Made by a program: the position numbers and the translations under genes
Part shown: positions 45,072-56,285 of the stretch, piece after piece
How the letters are laid out: each line of letters begins with the position of its first letter
Numbering within the stretch: the stretch's first letter is position 1
Notes under the pieces: model-generated
Told to the model about the DNA's origin: nothing
Database searches by the model: none
Seen by the model: only the letters and a program-made list of their open reading frames with translations
From: Paracoccus indicus
Lineage (GTDB): Bacteria; Pseudomonadota; Alphaproteobacteria; Rhodobacterales; Rhodobacteraceae
Direction: 5' to 3'
NCBI RefSeq assembly: GCF_003056335.1
Contig: NZ_PYWA01000002.1
Coordinates: 186,001 to 250,000, forward strand
Length of the DNA stretch: 64,000 bases

Positions 45072-45632
45072 CTAGTCGCGCAGTTCCCCCGCATCCACGC
45101 CCCAGATCGAGGTCTTGGGCACCCAGCCACGCTGACCGCCGCCCGAGACGCGACACCAGTCCGGTTCGCATTCGTTCAGGCGCAGGATGGCGCCCAGTTC
45201 CGCGCGGGCGACCATGTCGGCATCCATATGCGGGCGGGTGCGCAGGGGCAGCATATCCTCGGTCACCAAGGCGGTACGGACGCCCGACAGCAGGGCGTAG
45301 TGGACCCAGCCTCCGGCGCCGTCCTTATCCTCGACCCGGCGCCAATGGCCGAATTCGGCGACCACCCGCAGCGGCATGCCGGCGTGGCGGAAAACCCAAT
45401 CGATCCGATGCGACAGGCTAGGACCGCGGCGGGCGTTGCCCTCGCTTCCCTTCAGGCTGACGTAGCGGGGAAGGGGCAGGTTCGTGACCGCGCCGCGCTG
45501 GACCTGCGCATCCTGTTCCGGCAGGGCGGGGGCGCTGCTGTCCTGGGCGATGGCCGGGCCTGCCGCCGCCAATACGATCGCAAGCGCGATGGCGCGCATC
45601 GCGCCCCGTCCCATGTCCGTCACTGATGTCAT
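45072..45632 (-). CDS. Exported SH3-domain protein
   Basis: A 186-residue secreted protein. A Sec signal (MRAIALAIVLAAAGPAIAQ) is followed by two bacterial SH3-like segments: YVSLKGSEGNARRGPSLSHRIDWVF with W-x2-V near residue 100, and MLPLRTRPHMDADMVARAELGAILRLNECEPDWCRVS at the end. Such proteins bind cell-wall peptides or act in envelope maintenance; no enzyme motif is present. The start at 45632 has a weak ACAGG site; a start 11 codons later directly at the signal peptide is also plausible. Confidence 0.8.
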   Translation of the reverse strand: MTSVTDMGRGAMRAIALAIVLAAAGPAIAQDSSAPALPEQDAQVQRGAVTNLPLPRYVSLKGSEGNARRGPSLSHRIDWVFRHAGMPLRVVAEFGHWRRVEDKDGAGGWVHYALLSGVRTALVTEDMLPLRTRPHMDADMVARAELGAILRLNECEPDWCRVSGGGQRGWVPKTSIWGVDAGELRD

Positions 45633-45798
45633 CGCCTGTCCGTTCCTGTCTTCCTTGCGGTGCGGCCTGCCCGATGCCGGGTCGGGTCCTGCACCCTTGT
45701 GGGGTCTTGTGCCTGCCCCTCATCGCGGGCAGTTTGCCAAAAGCGATCCGCCATTGGAAGTGCGCCCCTGCCACGACCCCGAGAAAGTGAGGTGACCC

Positions 45799-46803
45799 AT
45801 GTCCGTCAGCCCGACCTCTGCCCGCCAGAAGCTGCGCGTGGCCGTGACACGCCGTCTGCCCGAGGCCGTCGAGACGCGGATGTCCGAGCTTTTCGACGTG
45901 GTCCTGCGCGAGGATGACAGCCGCCTGTCGCGCGACGAGCTGGTGTCGCTGATGCAGGGCGTCGACGTGCTGGTGCCGACGGTCACCGACCAGATCGACG
46001 CCAACATGCTGGCCCGCGCGGGCGAGCGGCTGAAGCTGATCGCCAACTTCGGCGCGGGCGTGGACCATGTCGACGTGCTGTCGGCGCGGCAGCGCGGCGT
46101 TCTGGTCAGCAACACGCCCGGCGTCGTGACCGAGGATACCGCCGACATGACGCTGGCGCTGATCCTGGCCGTCACCCGCCGCATACCTGAGGGCATGGCA
46201 GAGATGCAGTCGGGCCGCTGGCAGGGCTGGGCGCCCACCGCGCATCTGGGCGGTCGCGTCGGCGGGCGGCGTCTTGGTATCCTGGGCATGGGGCGCATCG
46301 GGCAGGCCGTGGCGCGTCGGGCCAATGTCTTTGGCATGCAGGTCCATTACCACAACCGCCGCCGCCTGCGCCCCGAGATCGAGGCCGAGCTGGGTGCGAC
46401 CTGGTGGGAAAGCCTGGACCAGATGCTGGCGCGCATGGACATCGTCAGCGTGAACGCCCCGCATACGCCATCCACCTTCCATCTGCTGAACGCCCGGCGG
46501 CTGAAGCTGATGAAGCCCTCGGCGGTGGTCGTCAACACCTCGCGCGGCGAGGTCATCGACGAGAACGCCCTGACCCGCATGCTGCGCGCCGGAGAGATCG
46601 CGGGCGCGGGCCTCGACGTCTTCGAACATGGCCATGAGATCAACCCGCGTCTGCGCGAACTGCCCAATGTGGTCCTGTTGCCCCATATGGGTAGCGCCAC
46701 GGTCGAGGGTCGCGCCGAGATGGGCGAGAAGGTCATCATCAACATCAAGACATTCGCCGACGGGCACCGGCCGCCGGATCTTGTCGTGCCCTCGATGCTC
46801 TGA
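45799..46803 (+). CDS. D-2-hydroxyacid dehydrogenase (glyoxylate/hydroxypyruvate reductase type)
   Basis: A 334-residue NAD(P)-dependent dehydrogenase acting on a D-2-hydroxyacid or its keto form. The nucleotide motif is LGILGMGRIGQAVARRA near residue 155; the catalytic set is Arg in NTSRGEVIDENAL, Glu in DVFEHGHEINPRL and His in LLPHMGSATVEG. The sequence resembles glyoxylate/hydroxypyruvate reductases more than 3-phosphoglycerate dehydrogenase, and there is no ACT domain. Hydroxypyruvate would fit with C1 or glycerate metabolism in Paracoccus, but this is not shown here. The MFS gene follows after 3 bases. Confidence 0.88.
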   Translation: MSVSPTSARQKLRVAVTRRLPEAVETRMSELFDVVLREDDSRLSRDELVSLMQGVDVLVPTVTDQIDANMLARAGERLKLIANFGAGVDHVDVLSARQRGVLVSNTPGVVTEDTADMTLALILAVTRRIPEGMAEMQSGRWQGWAPTAHLGGRVGGRRLGILGMGRIGQAVARRANVFGMQVHYHNRRRLRPEIEAELGATWWESLDQMLARMDIVSVNAPHTPSTFHLLNARRLKLMKPSAVVVNTSRGEVIDENALTRMLRAGEIAGAGLDVFEHGHEINPRLRELPNVVLLPHMGSATVEGRAEMGEKVIINIKTFADGHRPPDLVVPSML

Positions 46804-46806
46804 CCG

Positions 46807-47949
46807 ATGCGTCTGTCGTTCCGGGCGGCGGTATCGCTGCTGTTCTTCGTCAACGGCATGACCATCGGCAGCTGGGCGCCAAAGCTGCCGACGCTGATGG
46901 CGCGGTTGCAGATCTCGGAATCGGTGGCGGGGCTGATCGTGCTGTGCCTTGGGGCGGGGTCGATGTGCATCATGCCGGTCTTTGGCGCGATGGTGGCGCG
47001 ACGCGGCTCGGCGCGGGCGGTTGGCATGGCCGCTTGGCTGTCCGCGCCGCTGCTGCTGGTGATCTCGGTTGCGCCGGGGATCTGGACGGTGGCTGCGGCG
47101 GTCTTCCTGTTCGGCGGCTTTCTGGGCGGCATGGATGTCGCCATGAACGCCAATGCCGTCGCGGTCGAGCGGGTCCGCAGCCGCGCCATCATGTCATCCT
47201 GCCACGGGTTCTGGAGCATGGGTGCCTTCGTCGGCGCGGCGGGCGGCGGCATGGCGATCCAGCATTTCGGGGAGCTGGCGCATGGGGCGATCGTGCTTGC
47301 GATCTTTGCGCTGGTGTTGGTGATCGCCCTGCCGGCGCTGGTTCAGGACGCGCCCGCCGATGATGCCCCCCGCGCGCCGCTGCGCCTGCCCAGATCGCCC
47401 TTGCCCTATCTGCTGGGCGTGATGGCGCTGACCGCCATGATCCCCGAGGGCGCGATCCTTGATTGGGCCGCAGTGCATCTGCGGCAGGACATGGGCAGTT
47501 CGCTGGCCGTGGCGGGTTGGGGCTTTGCGGGTTGTGCGGCGACCATGGCGGTCATGCGGTTTCTGGGCGACGGCATCCGCCAGCGCCTTGGGGCGGTGAC
47601 GACGATGCGCCTGTCGGCGGTGATTGCGATGGCGGGGCTTGCCCTTGCGGGTCTGGCCGGATCGGCGGGCGTGGCCATCGCGGGCTTTGCGCTGGCGGGC
47701 ATCGGCATCGCCAACATGGTGCCCATCGCCTTTTCGGCGGCGGGCAACATGCCGGGGCTGGCGGCGGGGATGGGGCTGTCGGTGGTCACGATGATGGGCT
47801 ATTCCGGCATCCTGCTGGCACCCGGCCTGATCGGCTGGCTGGCCGAGCGGATCGGCCTTGGCCCGATCTATGTCGGGCTGGCGTTGCTGCTGATCGTGCC
47901 GCTGGCATTGTCACGCTTGGCCCGCAGCGCCGATTTCGACGCCGGATAG
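46807..47949 (+). CDS. MFS transporter (YbjJ-like)
   Basis: A 380-residue major facilitator with about twelve membrane segments. VFLFGGFLGGMDVAMNANAVAVE near residue 110 and CHGFWSMGAFVGAAGGG resemble the YbjJ/fucose-permease-like group. It starts 3 bases after the hydroxyacid dehydrogenase stop and is surely co-transcribed, so it may carry a related small organic acid or sugar. No ribosome site is clear. It converges on panB, 7 bases apart. Confidence 0.85.
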   Translation: MRLSFRAAVSLLFFVNGMTIGSWAPKLPTLMARLQISESVAGLIVLCLGAGSMCIMPVFGAMVARRGSARAVGMAAWLSAPLLLVISVAPGIWTVAAAVFLFGGFLGGMDVAMNANAVAVERVRSRAIMSSCHGFWSMGAFVGAAGGGMAIQHFGELAHGAIVLAIFALVLVIALPALVQDAPADDAPRAPLRLPRSPLPYLLGVMALTAMIPEGAILDWAAVHLRQDMGSSLAVAGWGFAGCAATMAVMRFLGDGIRQRLGAVTTMRLSAVIAMAGLALAGLAGSAGVAIAGFALAGIGIANMVPIAFSAAGNMPGLAAGMGLSVVTMMGYSGILLAPGLIGWLAERIGLGPIYVGLALLLIVPLALSRLARSADFDAG

Positions 47950-47956
47950 GGCCGCC

Positions 47957-48766
47957 CTAACGATAGACCTGCCCATCGCCGGGGAAGCTGCGGTCGCGGA
48001 CGGCGGCGGCGTATTCGGCGATCGCATCCTCGGCCCGCGGCCCAAGATCGCCGAATTTCCGGACAAAGCGCGGCACACGCCCCGAGAGGCCCAGCATGTC
48101 GTCCAGCACCAGGATCTGCCCGTCGCAGCGTGCCGATGCGCCGATGCCAATGGTGGGGACGCCGATGGCGTCGGTGATGCGGTCGGCCAAAGGCTCCATC
48201 ACGCCCTCGACCACCACGGCGAAGGCTCCGGCGGCGGCGACATCGACAGCGTCCTGGATATGGGCGGCCCAGGTGGCCTCGTCCAGGCCTTGGGTCTTGA
48301 AGCCGCCCATGACGTTCGTCGATTGCGGGGTCAGGCCGACGTGGCCCATGACGGGGATGCCGCGTTCGACCAGGAAGGCGATGGTGGGGGCCATGCGGGT
48401 GCCACCCTCCAGCTTGACGGCGCCGCAGCCGGTTTCGCCGATGACGCGGGCGGCGTTGCGGAAGGCCTGCTGGGGGCTTTCCTCGTAGCTGCCGAAGGGC
48501 ATGTCCACGACCACCATCGCCCGCTGCGATCCGCGCATGACGGCCTGACCGTGCAGGATCATCATGTCCAGCGTCACCCCGATGGTCGAGGGCAACCCGT
48601 GGACCACCATGCCAAGGCTGTCGCCCACCAAGATGAAGTCGGAATGCGCGTCCACCATCGCGGCCATCGGCGCGGTATAGGCGGTCAGCGAGACGATGGG
48701 CGTCCCGCCCTTGCGGTCGGCGATCTGCGGGACGGTGATGCGCTTGATGGGGGCTTGGGCGGACAT
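47957..48766 (-). CDS. panB: 3-methyl-2-oxobutanoate hydroxymethyltransferase
   Basis: PanB uses methylene-tetrahydrofolate to make ketopantoate, the first step of pantothenate synthesis. The 269-residue protein has [14 protein letters not shown], the Mg-binding Asp in [26 protein letters not shown] and [15 protein letters not shown], all family-specific. It follows panC after 15 bases on the same strand. Its stop and that of the converging MFS gene sit in a small palindrome. Confidence 0.95.
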   Translation of the reverse strand: MSAQAPIKRITVPQIADRKGGTPIVSLTAYTAPMAAMVDAHSDFILVGDSLGMVVHGLPSTIGVTLDMMILHGQAVMRGSQRAMVVVDMPFGSYEESPQQAFRNAARVIGETGCGAVKLEGGTRMAPTIAFLVERGIPVMGHVGLTPQSTNVMGGFKTQGLDEATWAAHIQDAVDVAAAGAFAVVVEGVMEPLADRITDAIGVPTIGIGASARCDGQILVLDDMLGLSGRVPRFVRKFGDLGPRAEDAIAEYAAAVRDRSFPGDGQVYR

Positions 48767-48781
48767 GGGCTGGCCTTCCGG

Positions 48782-49627
48782 TTACGGGTGGGCGACGCGC
48801 TGGTCGATCAGCAGGACATCCCCGAAGCGCACGGCCAGAAGGATGACGACGGGGCGCAGGATGGCGTCTGGCTGGGACAGATCGGCGGCGTCGCGGATGT
48901 CGATGCTTTGGGTCCGGGCGCGGGGTTGGGATGCCAGCCGCGCCTGCAATGCGTCGTGGACCGCCTGCAGACCTGCCCCCGCCGCAATCATCGCCTGCGC
49001 CTGATCCAATGCCTGCGACAGCACGGTCGCGGCGGCGCGATCCTGGGGCGACAGGCGCTGGTTGCGCGAGGACATGGCAAGGCCATCCGCCTCGCGCATG
49101 GTGGGGACGGGCAGGATCTGCACCGGGATGTCCAGATCGGCCACCATCTGCCGGATCAGGGCCAGCTGCTGGTAATCCTTTTCCCCGAAGGCGGCGGCCT
49201 GCGGCTGGACGATGTTGAACAGCTTGGTCACGACCGTCGCCACGCCCCGGAAATGGCCCGGGCGCAGCTGTCCCATCAGGATGCCGCCCAGATGCGCCAC
49301 CTCGACATGGGTCTGGGCGCCGGGGCGATAGATGTCGGCCACCTGCGGCAGAAAGACCGAATCGCAGCCCGCGCCGCGCAGCAGGGCCAGATCGCCCTCC
49401 TCGTCGCGGGGGTATTTGTCCAGATCCTCGGTCGGGCCGAATTGCGTCGGGTTCACGAAGATCGAAGTCACGATCCGCCCGCCGCCGTTCCGGTCCAGCC
49501 AGTCGCGGGCATGGGCGACCAGCGACAGATGCCCCGCGTGCAGCGCACCCATGGTCGGCACCAGAACCACCTGTCCTGCGTCCTTGCGCCAGTCGCGCAT
49601 CGCCTGCGTGCTGCGGCAGATCTGCAT
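48782..49627 (-). CDS. panC: Pantoate-beta-alanine ligase
   Basis: PanC joins pantoate and beta-alanine with ATP to give pantothenate. The 281-residue protein has the HIGH-type motif in PTMGALHAGHLSLV, FVNPTQFGPTEDLDKYPR, GEKDYQQLALIRQM and the KMSKS-like SSRNQRLS. The start at 49627 (MQICRSTQAM) is the family start; the longer open frame antisense to the next gene is a shadow. panC-panB form a two-gene operon; panD and panE are not in the window. Confidence 0.95.
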   Translation of the reverse strand: MQICRSTQAMRDWRKDAGQVVLVPTMGALHAGHLSLVAHARDWLDRNGGGRIVTSIFVNPTQFGPTEDLDKYPRDEEGDLALLRGAGCDSVFLPQVADIYRPGAQTHVEVAHLGGILMGQLRPGHFRGVATVVTKLFNIVQPQAAAFGEKDYQQLALIRQMVADLDIPVQILPVPTMREADGLAMSSRNQRLSPQDRAAATVLSQALDQAQAMIAAGAGLQAVHDALQARLASQPRARTQSIDIRDAADLSQPDAILRPVVILLAVRFGDVLLIDQRVAHP

Positions 49628-49802
49628 CTGTGGTCGTCCCCCCGGTGAAATCGTGACGGGCAACCTAGCTTCCGGGGCGCGGGCAGGCAAGTGCCGCGCC
49701 GCGGCATGTCGTTTTTCGCCCGCATTGGTCGGGCCGACCTGACGCGACGTTTCGCCGATCATGCATGACTTGGCAAAATGAAGGCCCAGCAGGAGTCGGG
49801 GA

Positions 49803-52295
49803 ATGAAGTCGCAGGTCAAGGTTCTGGTCGTCGGAGGCGGTGCGGTCGGTTGCGGCATCGCGCTGCATCTAGCGCGTGCGGGGTGGGATACGCTGCTGGT
49901 CGAACGCGACGAACTGACGGCGGGTTCGACCTGGCATGCCGCCGGTCTGCTGCCGCTGTTCAACATGGGCTATGCGACCAGCCATATCCACGATTATTCG
50001 GTCAAGCTCTATGCCGGGCTGGAAGAGGCGACGGGCCTGAACGCGGGCTTCACCCGCTGCGGCAACCTGCGCATGGCCCAGACCGATGCGCGGATGGATG
50101 AATACATGCTCTATTCCGCCACCGCCGAGACCGTCGGCATCGAACACGAGTTTCTGACCCCTGCGCAGATCCGCGAGCGCTGGCCGCTGGTGCGCACCGA
50201 CGACCTGAAGGGCGCACTGTTCCATCCCACCGACGGCTACATCAACCCCGCCGACGTGACGCAGGCCATGGCCAAGGGGGCGCGGATGGCCGGCTGCGCG
50301 ATCGAGCGCAAGATCCAGGTCAACGCCTATGCCTGGACGGGTTCCGAGTGGATCGTCACCTGCGAGCGCATGGTCGACAAGGGGGGCAACCTGATCCCCT
50401 CGGGCGAGACGTTCGAGATCCGCGCCGAACATGTCGTCACCGCCACCGGCAACCACGCGCAGCGCACCGCACGCCTGCTGGGCATCCGCATTCCGGCGAT
50501 CCCGGTCGAACACCAGTTCATCGTGACCGAACCCGACCCCGCGCTGATGAAATGGCGCGCGGAGGGCAACCCCGAACACCCCGTCCTGCGCGACGCCGAT
50601 GCCAAGTGGTACGTGCGTGAGGAACGCGGCGGCTGGATCCTCGGCCCCTACGAGAAGGGGGCGCCCGCGCGCTTCCCCTATGGCGTGCCCGACAGCTTCC
50701 GCGCCGATCTGTTCCCCCTGGATCTGGACCGGATCGAGGAGGAATACATGGCGATGATCCACCGGATCCCGACATCCGAGACGGTGGGCCTCAAGGATGA
50801 TTTCAACGGTCCGATCTGCTATACCCCCGATGGCAACCCGCTGGTCGGCCCCGCGCCGGGCCTGCGCAACATGTGGCTGGCCGAAGGCTTCAGCTTCGGC
50901 ATCACCGCGGCGGGCGGCGTCGGCCATTACCTGACGCAGCTGATGACCGAGGGCGAGGCCGAGATCGACATGGCATCGCTGGACCCGCGCCGCTTCGGGT
51001 CGTGGATGACCACCGAATACGCGGTGAAGAAGAACGAGGAAGCCTATGACCACGTCTTCATCCTGCATCACCCCGACGAGGAACGCCCCGCTGCGCGTCC
51101 GCTGAGAACCTCGCCCGCCTATGACCGTCAGGCCGCCCGCGGTGCGCAGTTCGGCCAGGTGAACGGGTGGGAGCGTCCGAACTATTTCGCGCCCCAGGGC
51201 TTCGACGACCATGATGCCCGCAGCTTCCGCCGTGGCGGCTGGTGGCAGTGTGCCAAGGCCGAGGCCGAGGCCATCCGCAACACCGCCGGTCTGATCGACG
51301 CCACCGCATTCGCCAAGCACGTCGTGACGGGGCCAAGGGCGACAGCTTTCCTTGATTGGTTCACGACCAACAAGCTGCCCAAGGTCGGTCGCATCAACCT
51401 GACCTATACCCTGACCGAGACGGGCACGACGCGCAGCGAATACACCATCGTGCGGCGGGCCGAGGATGACTATTACCTTGTCTCGGCCGGGGCATGGACG
51501 GATTACGACGCCGACAACCTGATCAAATCCGCGCAGGACTTCATTGCGGGCGGCGGTGCCCATGTCTCGATCCAGGACGTGACCACGCAATGGGGCGTCT
51601 TTGCCATCGCGGGGCCGCAGTCGCGGGCGATCCTGTCCAAGCTGATCCGCGACGCCGAGCCGGAAACCGCGCTGTCGAACAAGCGCTTCCCCTGGCTCTC
51701 CTCGCGCCGGATCGAGCTGGGCATGGTGCCGGTGCAGGCGATCCGCGTGGCCTATACGGGCGAATTGGGCTGGGAATTGCATCACCCGATCGAGATGCAG
51801 AACCACCTTTTCGACCAGCTGATGGCTGCGGGCGAACCTTTAGGGCTGAAGCTGGTCGGCGCGCGGGCGCAGAACTGGCTGCGGCAAGAGAAATCCTATC
51901 GCGCCTTCGGCACCGAACTGGGTCGCGATGCAACGCCGTTGGAGGCAGGCCTGGATCGATTCGTCGATCTGTCGAAGGACTTCAAGGGCAAGGATGCGAT
52001 GCAGGCCGTGGGCATCCGGTCGCAATGCGTCACGCTGCTGATCGACGGGCCGGATGATGCCGACCCCTGGGGCCGCGAGGGGTTGTTCCTGGATGGCACC
52101 CGCGTGGGTCGCCTGACCTCGGGCGGCTATTCGGTGGGCTTCGGCAAGCAGATCGGCATGGGCTATGTCCGCCCCGACCTGGCCGTGCCGGGCACCAAGC
52201 TGCAAGTGCGGATGTTCCGTCAGCTGTTCGACGCCGTCGTGGCCGAGGATAGCCCCTTCGATCCCCAGAACGCCCGCATCCGCATCGACGGATGA
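49803..52295 (+). CDS. FAD-dependent dimethylglycine/sarcosine dehydrogenase-like protein
   Basis: An 830-residue two-module flavoprotein. The N-terminal DAO module has KVLVVGGGAVGCGIALHLARAGW and AGSTWHAAGLLPLF, where His45 is the position that carries covalent FAD in dimethylglycine dehydrogenases. The C-terminal half (~430-830) is a folate-binding GcvT-like domain with YTGELGWELHHP, LGRDATPLEAGLDRFV and GRLTSGGYS. Such enzymes demethylate N-methyl amino acids and pass the methyl group to tetrahydrofolate. It would serve glycine betaine or sarcosine catabolism, but no partner gene adjoins it. AGGAG precedes the ATG. Confidence 0.88.
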   Translation: MKSQVKVLVVGGGAVGCGIALHLARAGWDTLLVERDELTAGSTWHAAGLLPLFNMGYATSHIHDYSVKLYAGLEEATGLNAGFTRCGNLRMAQTDARMDEYMLYSATAETVGIEHEFLTPAQIRERWPLVRTDDLKGALFHPTDGYINPADVTQAMAKGARMAGCAIERKIQVNAYAWTGSEWIVTCERMVDKGGNLIPSGETFEIRAEHVVTATGNHAQRTARLLGIRIPAIPVEHQFIVTEPDPALMKWRAEGNPEHPVLRDADAKWYVREERGGWILGPYEKGAPARFPYGVPDSFRADLFPLDLDRIEEEYMAMIHRIPTSETVGLKDDFNGPICYTPDGNPLVGPAPGLRNMWLAEGFSFGITAAGGVGHYLTQLMTEGEAEIDMASLDPRRFGSWMTTEYAVKKNEEAYDHVFILHHPDEERPAARPLRTSPAYDRQAARGAQFGQVNGWERPNYFAPQGFDDHDARSFRRGGWWQCAKAEAEAIRNTAGLIDATAFAKHVVTGPRATAFLDWFTTNKLPKVGRINLTYTLTETGTTRSEYTIVRRAEDDYYLVSAGAWTDYDADNLIKSAQDFIAGGGAHVSIQDVTTQWGVFAIAGPQSRAILSKLIRDAEPETALSNKRFPWLSSRRIELGMVPVQAIRVAYTGELGWELHHPIEMQNHLFDQLMAAGEPLGLKLVGARAQNWLRQEKSYRAFGTELGRDATPLEAGLDRFVDLSKDFKGKDAMQAVGIRSQCVTLLIDGPDDADPWGREGLFLDGTRVGRLTSGGYSVGFGKQIGMGYVRPDLAVPGTKLQVRMFRQLFDAVVAEDSPFDPQNARIRIDG

Positions 52296-52355
52296 TCGTG
52301 GCGCGGCATCCCGTCCGGTGTGCCGCCAATCGTCTGACGGAAGTTCTGAAACGAC

Positions 52356-52383
52356 AAAGGCCGGATCCAAGGATCCGGCCTTT
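52356..52383. terminator. Terminator shared by the flavoprotein gene and the first tRNA-Gly
   Basis: AAAGGCCGGATCC pairs with GGATCCGGCCTTT; the stem is flanked by A's on one side and T's on the other, so it can act for both converging transcripts. Confidence 0.85.
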
Positions 52384-52390
52384 TGTTGTC

Positions 52391-52465
52391 TGGAGCGGGC
52401 GAGGCGATTCGAACGCCCGACCCTAACCTTGGCAAGGTTATGCTCTACCCCTGAGCTACGCCCGC
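52391..52465 (-). tRNA. tRNA-Gly (anticodon GCC), copy 1
   Basis: On the minus strand the acceptor GCGGGCG pairs with CGCCCGC, followed by T and an encoded CCA. The anticodon stem TAACC/GGTTA closes TTGCCAA, giving GCC for GGC and GGU. D arm GCTC/GAGC and T loop TTCGAAT are standard. Confidence 0.96.
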
Positions 52466-52514
52466 TCCGTTCCGTCTGCGGGTCCGGTTGCCCGTTCCGC
52501 TTTCAGTAGGCGGT

Positions 52515-52543
52515 GATTTACGGAAAGCGTTTGGGGGCTGCAA
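52515..52543 (-). promoter_or_regulatory. Promoter of tRNA-Gly copy 1
   Basis: On the minus strand TTGCAG and TAAATC are 17 bases apart, about 50 bases before the tRNA. The same pair with the same spacing is kept in the second copy although bases around it differ. Confidence 0.65.
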
Positions 52544-52612
52544 GGGGGGATGCGCAGAAATTTCGGCCGGATTTCGAACTTTTTGGGGCGATCGGGAAGG
52601 GGCCGAAATGAC

Positions 52613-52640
52613 AAAAGCCGGATCTTGCGATCCGGCTTTT
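52613..52640 (-). terminator. Terminator after tRNA-Gly copy 2
   Basis: AAAAGCCGGATC pairs with GATCCGGCTTTT around TTGC, a 12-bp stem with A/T ends, just after the second tRNA. It means the two copies are separate transcription units. Confidence 0.85.
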
Positions 52641-52647
52641 TGTAATC

Positions 52648-52722
52648 TGGAGCGGGCGAGGCGATTCGAACGCCCGACCCTAACCTTGGCAAGGTTATGC
52701 TCTACCCCTGAGCTACGCCCGC
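52648..52722 (-). tRNA. tRNA-Gly (anticodon GCC), copy 2
   Basis: Identical in sequence to copy 1 over all 75 bases, including the encoded CCA and anticodon GCC. It has its own promoter and terminator. Confidence 0.96.
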
Positions 52723-52770
52723 TCCGTTCCGTCTGCGATCCGGTTTCCCGTCCCGCCTTCGGTAAGCGGT

Positions 52771-52799
52771 GATTTACGGAAAGCGTCCGGGGGCTGCAA
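52771..52799 (-). promoter_or_regulatory. Promoter of tRNA-Gly copy 2
   Basis: TTGCAG and TAAATC with 17-base spacing on the minus strand, as in copy 1; the spacer differs at two positions. Confidence 0.65.
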
Positions 52800-52828
52800 G
52801 GGGAAAAATACCTCGGACGTGAATTTTT

Positions 52829-53193
52829 TCAGCGCTGCCCTCCGATCCGCCCAAGATGGGTGTCGCGAAATGCGCTGTCATGCTTCAGCCCCAGCCCCAG
52901 GGCGCGATCTGCCCCCACGTGCAGCAGCCACAGCGCTCCGCAAGCGATCAGCACCGGAAGCCCCGCCACCAACCCCAGCAGTGCCAACAACAGCCCCGCG
53001 CCATAGAGATGCGTCAGGTTATAGGTGAAGGCCCCGACGCGCGGCCCCGCCAGATAGCCCAAGGCGCCCAGGTCGGGGGCGAGCAGGGCCAGCGGCCAGA
53101 CCCAGAGCGGCCAGCCATTCTGGGTCATTACCGCCAAGGGCAGGGCGCCCAAGGCAATCATCACGCCCTCGATCCGCTGCCAGGCGATGGGCG

Positions 53194-53197
<4 letters not shown>
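52829..53197 (-). CDS. DUF4260 small membrane protein
   Basis: A 122-residue protein with three or four membrane segments ([73 protein letters not shown]). The pattern [30 protein letters not shown] and [15 protein letters not shown]-x-D-T-H-LG at the end is DUF4260. Its ATG overlaps the uvrA stop by 4 bases, so it is made from the uvrA transcript and might follow its SOS control. Function unknown. Confidence 0.85.
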
Positions 53198-56052
<2,855 letters not shown>

Positions 56053-56117
56053 GCGGTGTCCCTGATGCCCAAGCGTGTCAGATAGGAATGCACAGCCGTA
56101 AAGCAAGTTCACTTTGC

Positions 56118-56132
56118 GAACATTGCAGGAAC
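56118..56132 (-). promoter_or_regulatory. SOS (LexA) box upstream of uvrA
   Basis: On the minus strand GTTCCTGCAATGTTC is an exact GTTC-N7-GTTC direct repeat, the LexA site known for alphaproteobacteria. It is 66 bases before the uvrA start and would make uvrA (and the coupled DUF4260 gene) damage-inducible. Confidence 0.8.
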
Positions 56133-56285
56133 ATTCAAGCCCCCGCGCAAGATTGCTGGCATTCTTGTGCGACCTGCATCAATGATCGGCACGGATTTTT
56201 CTGCAGTGACGTCAGTTATCGCTAACACTTGCGCTGCACTGCGGCGGCGCTAGGATGCTGGCAAATCGATACAAGGGGGTTTCGC

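Larger units (their letters stand above)
52390..52803 (-). repeat. Tandem duplication carrying tRNA-Gly and its promoter
   Basis: Two copies of about 157 bases (52390-52547 and 52647-52803) run in the same direction with an offset of 256-257 bases. Each has an identical tRNA-Gly(GCC), a similar leader and the same promoter. The hairpin behind each tRNA is also similar in outline but has diverged in sequence. The leaders differ at several bases, so the duplication is not recent, while the tRNAs are kept identical. Confidence 0.85.
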
